Below are positions 61,801 through 64,000 of a DNA stretch of 64,000 bases, piece after piece (positions within the stretch are counted from its first letter, which is position 1; each line of letters starts with the position of its first letter). The notes under the pieces are model-generated. The model saw only the letters and a program-made list of their open reading frames with translations, ran no database searches and had not been told where the DNA came from. Position numbers and translations under genes: made by a program. Source of the DNA: Neolewinella aurantiaca. GTDB taxonomy: Bacteria; Bacteroidota; Bacteroidia; Chitinophagales; Saprospiraceae. The stretch spans positions 1 through 64,000 of the forward strand of contig NZ_VOXD01000016.1 of the NCBI RefSeq assembly GCF_008014675.1. The letters run 5' to 3'.

Positions 61801-64000
61801 CGCCTGCGTCGGTACTGACGTTTACGTCATCAGGGCAGTCGTAGGTCGGTGGGGTGTGGAAGTCATTTACGATGATCTTCACGTCGCACCGGACGGTGTT
61901 TCCGGTAGGGTCAACGGCTTCGAAAGTGTTGATGGTAATTCCAACGGGGTAGAGGTCGCCGGAGGTCAGTCCGGTGTCATCTACCTGGGTAACAACGGGG
62001 ATGCTGCAATTGTCCTCGGCCAGGGGCAGTGAGTAGTTCGCAAAGGCAGAGCACCAGGTGTCTGGGGCATCTACAATCACCGCCGGCTCGGGGCAGTTGA
62101 TGAAGCGGGGCGGATCGTCGTCCGTTACGGTTACCTCGAAACTGCACTGAGAGAAGTTGCCGACGGCGTCTTCGGCGTAGTAAGTAACGGTTGAAGTTTT
62201 CTGAGTAGGGCTTACGTGCTCGAAGTCGTAAGAGCCGTTGAACTGATCAGGCAGCGGGTTAGTAATGTCGGGGTTCAACAGAGCGGTAATGTCGAACGGG
62301 CCGGCCACTGAACCATCAGGGTTGGTGATCGTGTAGGTGTACAGGATCACGTCGCAGTTATCGGTAGGCAAGGTATGTGCCCACAGGTACTGAGCTTCGC
62401 AGGCGAGCGGCTCGGTAAAGAGAGCAACAGGCCCCAGGTTCTCGCAGAGAATCTCTGGTGTGCCGTTTTCGTCGTCGTTGTCACAGCTTCCGGAACGAAA
62501 GATTTCACAACCCCGGGCGTCAATTACGGTAAACGACCAGGTAGGCTGTGTGTAGTCAACGAGCAGGTTGCCGAGGTCTTCGGTGAAGTCCTCGTTGTCG
62601 TAGTTGATTACCGCTCCGTTAGAGCCGATGTAAGAGCCCTGGTAGGTGAAAGAGCCATTTACGTCATCAGCAATCTGGTCGTTGTCGACGTCTAAGTGAA
62701 CGCCGGAAAACTGGATGGTGTAGGGCTCGAGACCACCGGTAACTTCTCCGAGGTTAACGACGCGGTCATTCTGAACGATACACTCACATTCCGGAGAGTC
62801 CATGTCGAGTGGTTGCCGGAGCTCGAACGTAGCGTGGGCAATTTCAACACATCCGGTGAGGGCAACGTTGCCGTTTTGCATAACGGCTCCGGGAAGGGCC
62901 AGTACATAAGACACCGTTACAAAGCCGGTACCGTCGCCTGGGGTGTAAACACCATCGGTAGAGATGCTTCCGGGGTTGGCCGAAGCTGAACCAGCGGCAG
63001 GAGCGAAAGCTGTAATGCCGAAGCCACCTACAGCGTCGCCGAGGTAAGTGTTGTTGGCTACTTCTGCGTGAGACAGTGTGGTTCCGTCAGGAAGCGTAAC
63101 TACGAGGTAGTTAGAGAAGTCGAGCTGAGAGGGGTTGTTGGCTTCCAGACAGATTTCCGGTGCATCGAGGTCAAAGGAAATGCCTTCGAAGAAATCATCG
63201 ACTTTAATCTGAGAAAGACAAGTTGTAACGTTACCGCTGTTGTCGGTCACGGATAAGGTTACGAGGTTGTAGCCGGTTTCCGTACAGTCGAACATGGTTG
63301 ATGCTGATGGCATCTCGTTTGGCTTGGCAATGAGAATGCTTTCGATTCCGCAGTTGTCGGTACTTCCTCCATTGATGAAAGCGGTGTCGTCCATCTGGTC
63401 TTCAGCGAAAACGGTTACGTTCCCGGTGTTGTCCAGGCGTACGTCGATGTCGACACAAACTGCTTCGGGACGTTGGACATCGACGATTTGGACGTCGAAA
63501 TCACAGGTTTGGGTCTCGGAGCCATCGTCGGCGATGATGTTATCACCGTTGATGTCAACGAGCATGGTGTAGGTCACGGTGCTGGTGCCGAAGGGGAATT
63601 CTATTCCGCTTACGTCGTTGTGGGTGCCACGGGTTGCCAGAGAGTAAGGTGTGGTGGTCTCGGCTGTGGTTCCGTCTGCAAAAGCAATGCTGTAGTTGAT
63701 TACCGTCGCACAGTTGAGGCCCTGCAACGGGGCGATTCCGGTCACAACGGTAGTACAGACATCGCCGTCTACTTTAAGAGCTACGTCGTCAGGACAAGCA
63801 AGAACGGGATCTCCGCTGGTGACCAGAACTTCGAAGGAACAAGTTCCAACGATTCCGGAACAAGAATAGGCGCTGTAAGCAACAGTATAGGTGCCTGGCT
63901 CCAGATCAGAACCGGGAAGGGGGCCGGCGGTTTGGTAAACGCCTGAAGAGGCAACCGCTACCGGAGTAGGTGTTGACGGGCCATTGTAGTACATCGTTGC
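55811..64000 (-). CDS. Giant T9SS cargo protein with HYR, lamin-tail, P-domain, dockerin-like and cohesin-like modules, partial (N-terminus beyond right edge)
   Basis: Frame open to 64000, so the N-terminus is missing; over 2720 residues are visible. Residues counted from 63994: HYR/Ig-like repeats with paired Cys (about 1-780), a lamin-tail-like domain (about 794-968; LLITEITHDLSDA, DYLEITNFNRAALDVSC), a proprotein-convertase P-domain (about 1013-1160; SDVNLNIQGLAGDMGNLTFT), more HYR repeats, a carboxypeptidase-regulatory-like domain (about 2306; AGVIVDGEMNPIEGVTVNLT), a dockerin-type-I-like loop (DVDGNTSIDVGDIISIRRLI), a cohesin-like domain (about 2498-2621) and a type A T9SS tail (about 2638-2727; LLQNVPNPVRNQTLIGFRLA to RMIILR). 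A paralogue of the left-edge gene. Likely a large adhesin. Confidence 0.9.
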   Translation of the reverse strand, partial: ATMYYNGPSTPTPVAVASSGVYQTAGPLPGSDLEPGTYTVAYSAYSCSGIVGTCSFEVLVTSGDPVLACPDDVALKVDGDVCTTVVTGIAPLQGLNCATVINYSIAFADGTTAETTTPYSLATRGTHNDVSGIEFPFGTSTVTYTMLVDINGDNIIADDGSETQTCDFDVQIVDVQRPEAVCVDIDVRLDNTGNVTVFAEDQMDDTAFINGGSTDNCGIESILIAKPNEMPSASTMFDCTETGYNLVTLSVTDNSGNVTTCLSQIKVDDFFEGISFDLDAPEICLEANNPSQLDFSNYLVVTLPDGTTLSHAEVANNTYLGDAVGGFGITAFAPAAGSASANPGSISTDGVYTPGDGTGFVTVSYVLALPGAVMQNGNVALTGCVEIAHATFELRQPLDMDSPECECIVQNDRVVNLGEVTGGLEPYTIQFSGVHLDVDNDQIADDVNGSFTYQGSYIGSNGAVINYDNEDFTEDLGNLLVDYTQPTWSFTVIDARGCEIFRSGSCDNDDENGTPEILCENLGPVALFTEPLACEAQYLWAHTLPTDNCDVILYTYTITNPDGSVAGPFDITALLNPDITNPLPDQFNGSYDFEHVSPTQKTSTVTYYAEDAVGNFSQCSFEVTVTDDDPPRFINCPEPAVIVDAPDTWCSAFANYSLPLAEDNCSIPVVTQVDDTGLTSGDLYPVGITINTFEAVDPTGNTVRCDVKIIVNDFHTPPTYDCPDDVNVSTDAGDCVAVVDNIAPTNIEDNCLPNLTVVYRIDDADGNEVASGFDDASGNSFGLGSNTVSYSVQDMPLLLITEITHDLSDAVDGTLPVPGFTTGNPADGDYLEITNFNRAALDVSCLMITRSHAAGLEEYAVPTFTILQPGGTLTIHFGDGTNSPADDFFNVPGAANLAADEPAAYSIGLSRSVIDVAIMNGFDISGTDAGNYWSGTTGPVNGSGIVRTTVWDTNTAADFAPGEACLPTTIGALNPGLEQPTPNGASTAIQAQPTVRVECDFTVTVSDDEAPVCGLYGEWNSYSSGAIDLAYGECVEAVYTVGEAYTVSDVNLNIQGLAGDMGNLTFTLISPEGTEVVLAAAVCAGTDAVEFTFDGDFGPSISAGCGFLNNAGELIMPVGDIEIFNGEAAAGDWTLEIGHNAQVNTAPASFASSILFVSSREVYPDYTTTLENDFRLCGAEYTWNHAILFDNCEGGSILWTIIDSSGTTLASQPIPIFPENTEVTFFFPVGVSTVNYALTDGNGNTSNCSFDVTVNDTEAPVITCPADATIQLSGGECERAYRPTDYTATDNCAVVDIFGTPPFNQPLPIGDNTIEFTVVDAAGNDTTCTYVVTILEYIPANPQMACLDQINIHLDGDCEQEIIPALVLAGNEYYCFDNYVLTLLQQNETGSFDTITPNIAGIDQIGEVVRYQVYDPRNDVSCWGNIDVGFFEAPEFICPSDTTVSCNAATDTSLLGVPILQSCAIAGATIAFADTLQRNDACDDPRAILRRTWTVTDAYGNSASCVQTVTIEAFDLAVVRFPANRDGDASPAIYCAAAAADPTLTDPENTGFPFVDDGSDIFTTNFCSASYLYSDEVFNICAGSYEILRTWKVRNTCQPVVPGVNPIEAVQIIRVLDFENPALECPDDVTISTSSIDCNGAYLIPEPVVETGCTNWEYTVSASNGELSQLHNGTYLLSGLDEGGYTIRYEVEDECGRYSECIFNLTVVDQVGPTAACEDGLNVSLDGNGLAIVSTADIDGNSEDLCGEVELAIRRLYELDPGSCQAVTPYYTDWDASIGLNCCDLQDLVTVELRVTDEDGNSSVCWTEILVEDKIAPTCLPPEDVTITCVEYSNNLPNDIADATEAQLNAMFGTAGGADNCSFGITQMITGSTNNCGVGQLTRIFTVTDGGGLTNNVQCTQQISIVPVFDYQITFPTDESGTCAEIPDYDDLAFTDFGCDLLTVTTAIDTLRTTEAGEECFKLRITYDAVNWCEYNSLGEPYLLPRDGNNGRDPETELLYLNVKPGTDVNITSDDFAFLSRFTDRIFNANTQQADKLVDDGNDVAGTNDGNGENDAFAYAQDDSRGAFRYVQFIKVYDEVAPVIVVDEPAECFSGNGDNCAAEVTLSFTATDDCSDAQVTAQLDLDFNETAGFVSTRQLTPAELTIDVTGTYIIRLNEAPVGAHAILINANDGCGNSENVILEFCVDPVLAPTPICVQTLTVTLSDDGNGGGAAAIWASDFIASPITDCFGNEIDSYSLYSEAEASTFGFIAEEDQLGITLTCTELEEIGSSGYPVRVYAFDAAGNNDYCTVFVEIQEGSTSPCEFGELLGHLAGVIVDGEMNPIEGVTVNLTGPTGMNTDLTTPAEGTFTFSGLPLGQDYTISPTHFEDYGNGVRTSDIVAVTRHILSTQSLPNVFSMLAADVDGNTSIDVGDIISIRRLILGLSDAFPAGMPSWMFIPADYDFPAALDPWSAEFPNVSNYNNLVGTIADADFIGVKLGDVNQSAQPNSLVSGAPRNLNGTLEFEINEAELLRGQTYLVPVYASALDEVDGYQFTLRFNPSVLEVTSIEPGLVAAGNFGWNFADQGLITTSWNWASGNVASDWQADEVLFTLNVQANANGKISEGLEINSRYTHAEAYERDSGNLRNLALVFNEDALSVGTNELLQNVPNPVRNQTLIGFRLATAHPEVVVSVRDAAGRLVGEFKQEGLAGSNSLVIDNRLLGTPAGVYSYTVKAGDWVATKRMIILR

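Overview
The window looks like chromosome of a member of the Bacteroidota, most likely a Saprospiria/Lewinella-like marine glider. The basis is family content, not a marker gene. There are type IX secretion (T9SS) type A C-terminal tails, one gliding-motility (type B) C-terminal domain, giant HYR/thrombospondin-3-type surface proteins, a SusC-type TonB receptor, a 7TM-AraC regulator, and promoters fitting the Bacteroidota -7 box TAnnTTTG with few Shine-Dalgarno sites. Core genes average roughly 55% GC by eye.

Layout. 1-13.1 kb: three giant secreted proteins in tandem on the minus strand; the first is cut by the left edge, and they share modules in a chain (N-terminal module in 1 and 2, C-terminal module in 2 and 3). 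13.9-25.3 kb: housekeeping and small genes (TPR protein, rlmN, a type B secreted protein, tRNA-Cys, a small DUF protein, an ECF sigma factor with a His-rich Hsp20, a serine hydrolase, AraC, dusB, kdsD). 25.6-27.9 kb: recQ, divergent from kdsD. 27.9-30.8 kb: an accessory island with an orphan Rhs toxin tip and putative immunity gene, an XRE regulator with repeated operator-like sites, a CHC2 primase-type fragment, a truncated second XRE gene and a truncated IS3 element. 31-38.6 kb: lipoproteins, two thioredoxin-fold lipoproteins, then a SulP transporter, UspA-like protein and two-component system. 39-47.5 kb: acyl-CoA dehydrogenase, a polytopic GT-C-like protein, a T9SS cargo protein, nadA, an unknown 467-aa protein and fabG. 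47.8-55.7 kb: a plus-strand run of hydrolase, TonB receptor, Na+/solute symporter, a KASIII-like enzyme lacking the usual His and Asn, and an acyl-CoA ligase. 55.8-64 kb: another giant T9SS protein, cut by the right edge and paralogous to the left-edge protein.

The most unusual material: a dispersed GC-rich element (about 20 bp, core GCACCYGCGnnCGCGCC) seen ten times, once in frame inside a coding sequence; a different palindromic element in frame inside the acyl-CoA ligase; repeat clusters built from reiterated short words next to stop codons; the module-sharing adhesin trio with a 4 x 765-bp tandem repeat; the orphan Rhs cassette; and the non-canonical KASIII operon. All functional statements are from reading the sequence and family knowledge; no search was run.
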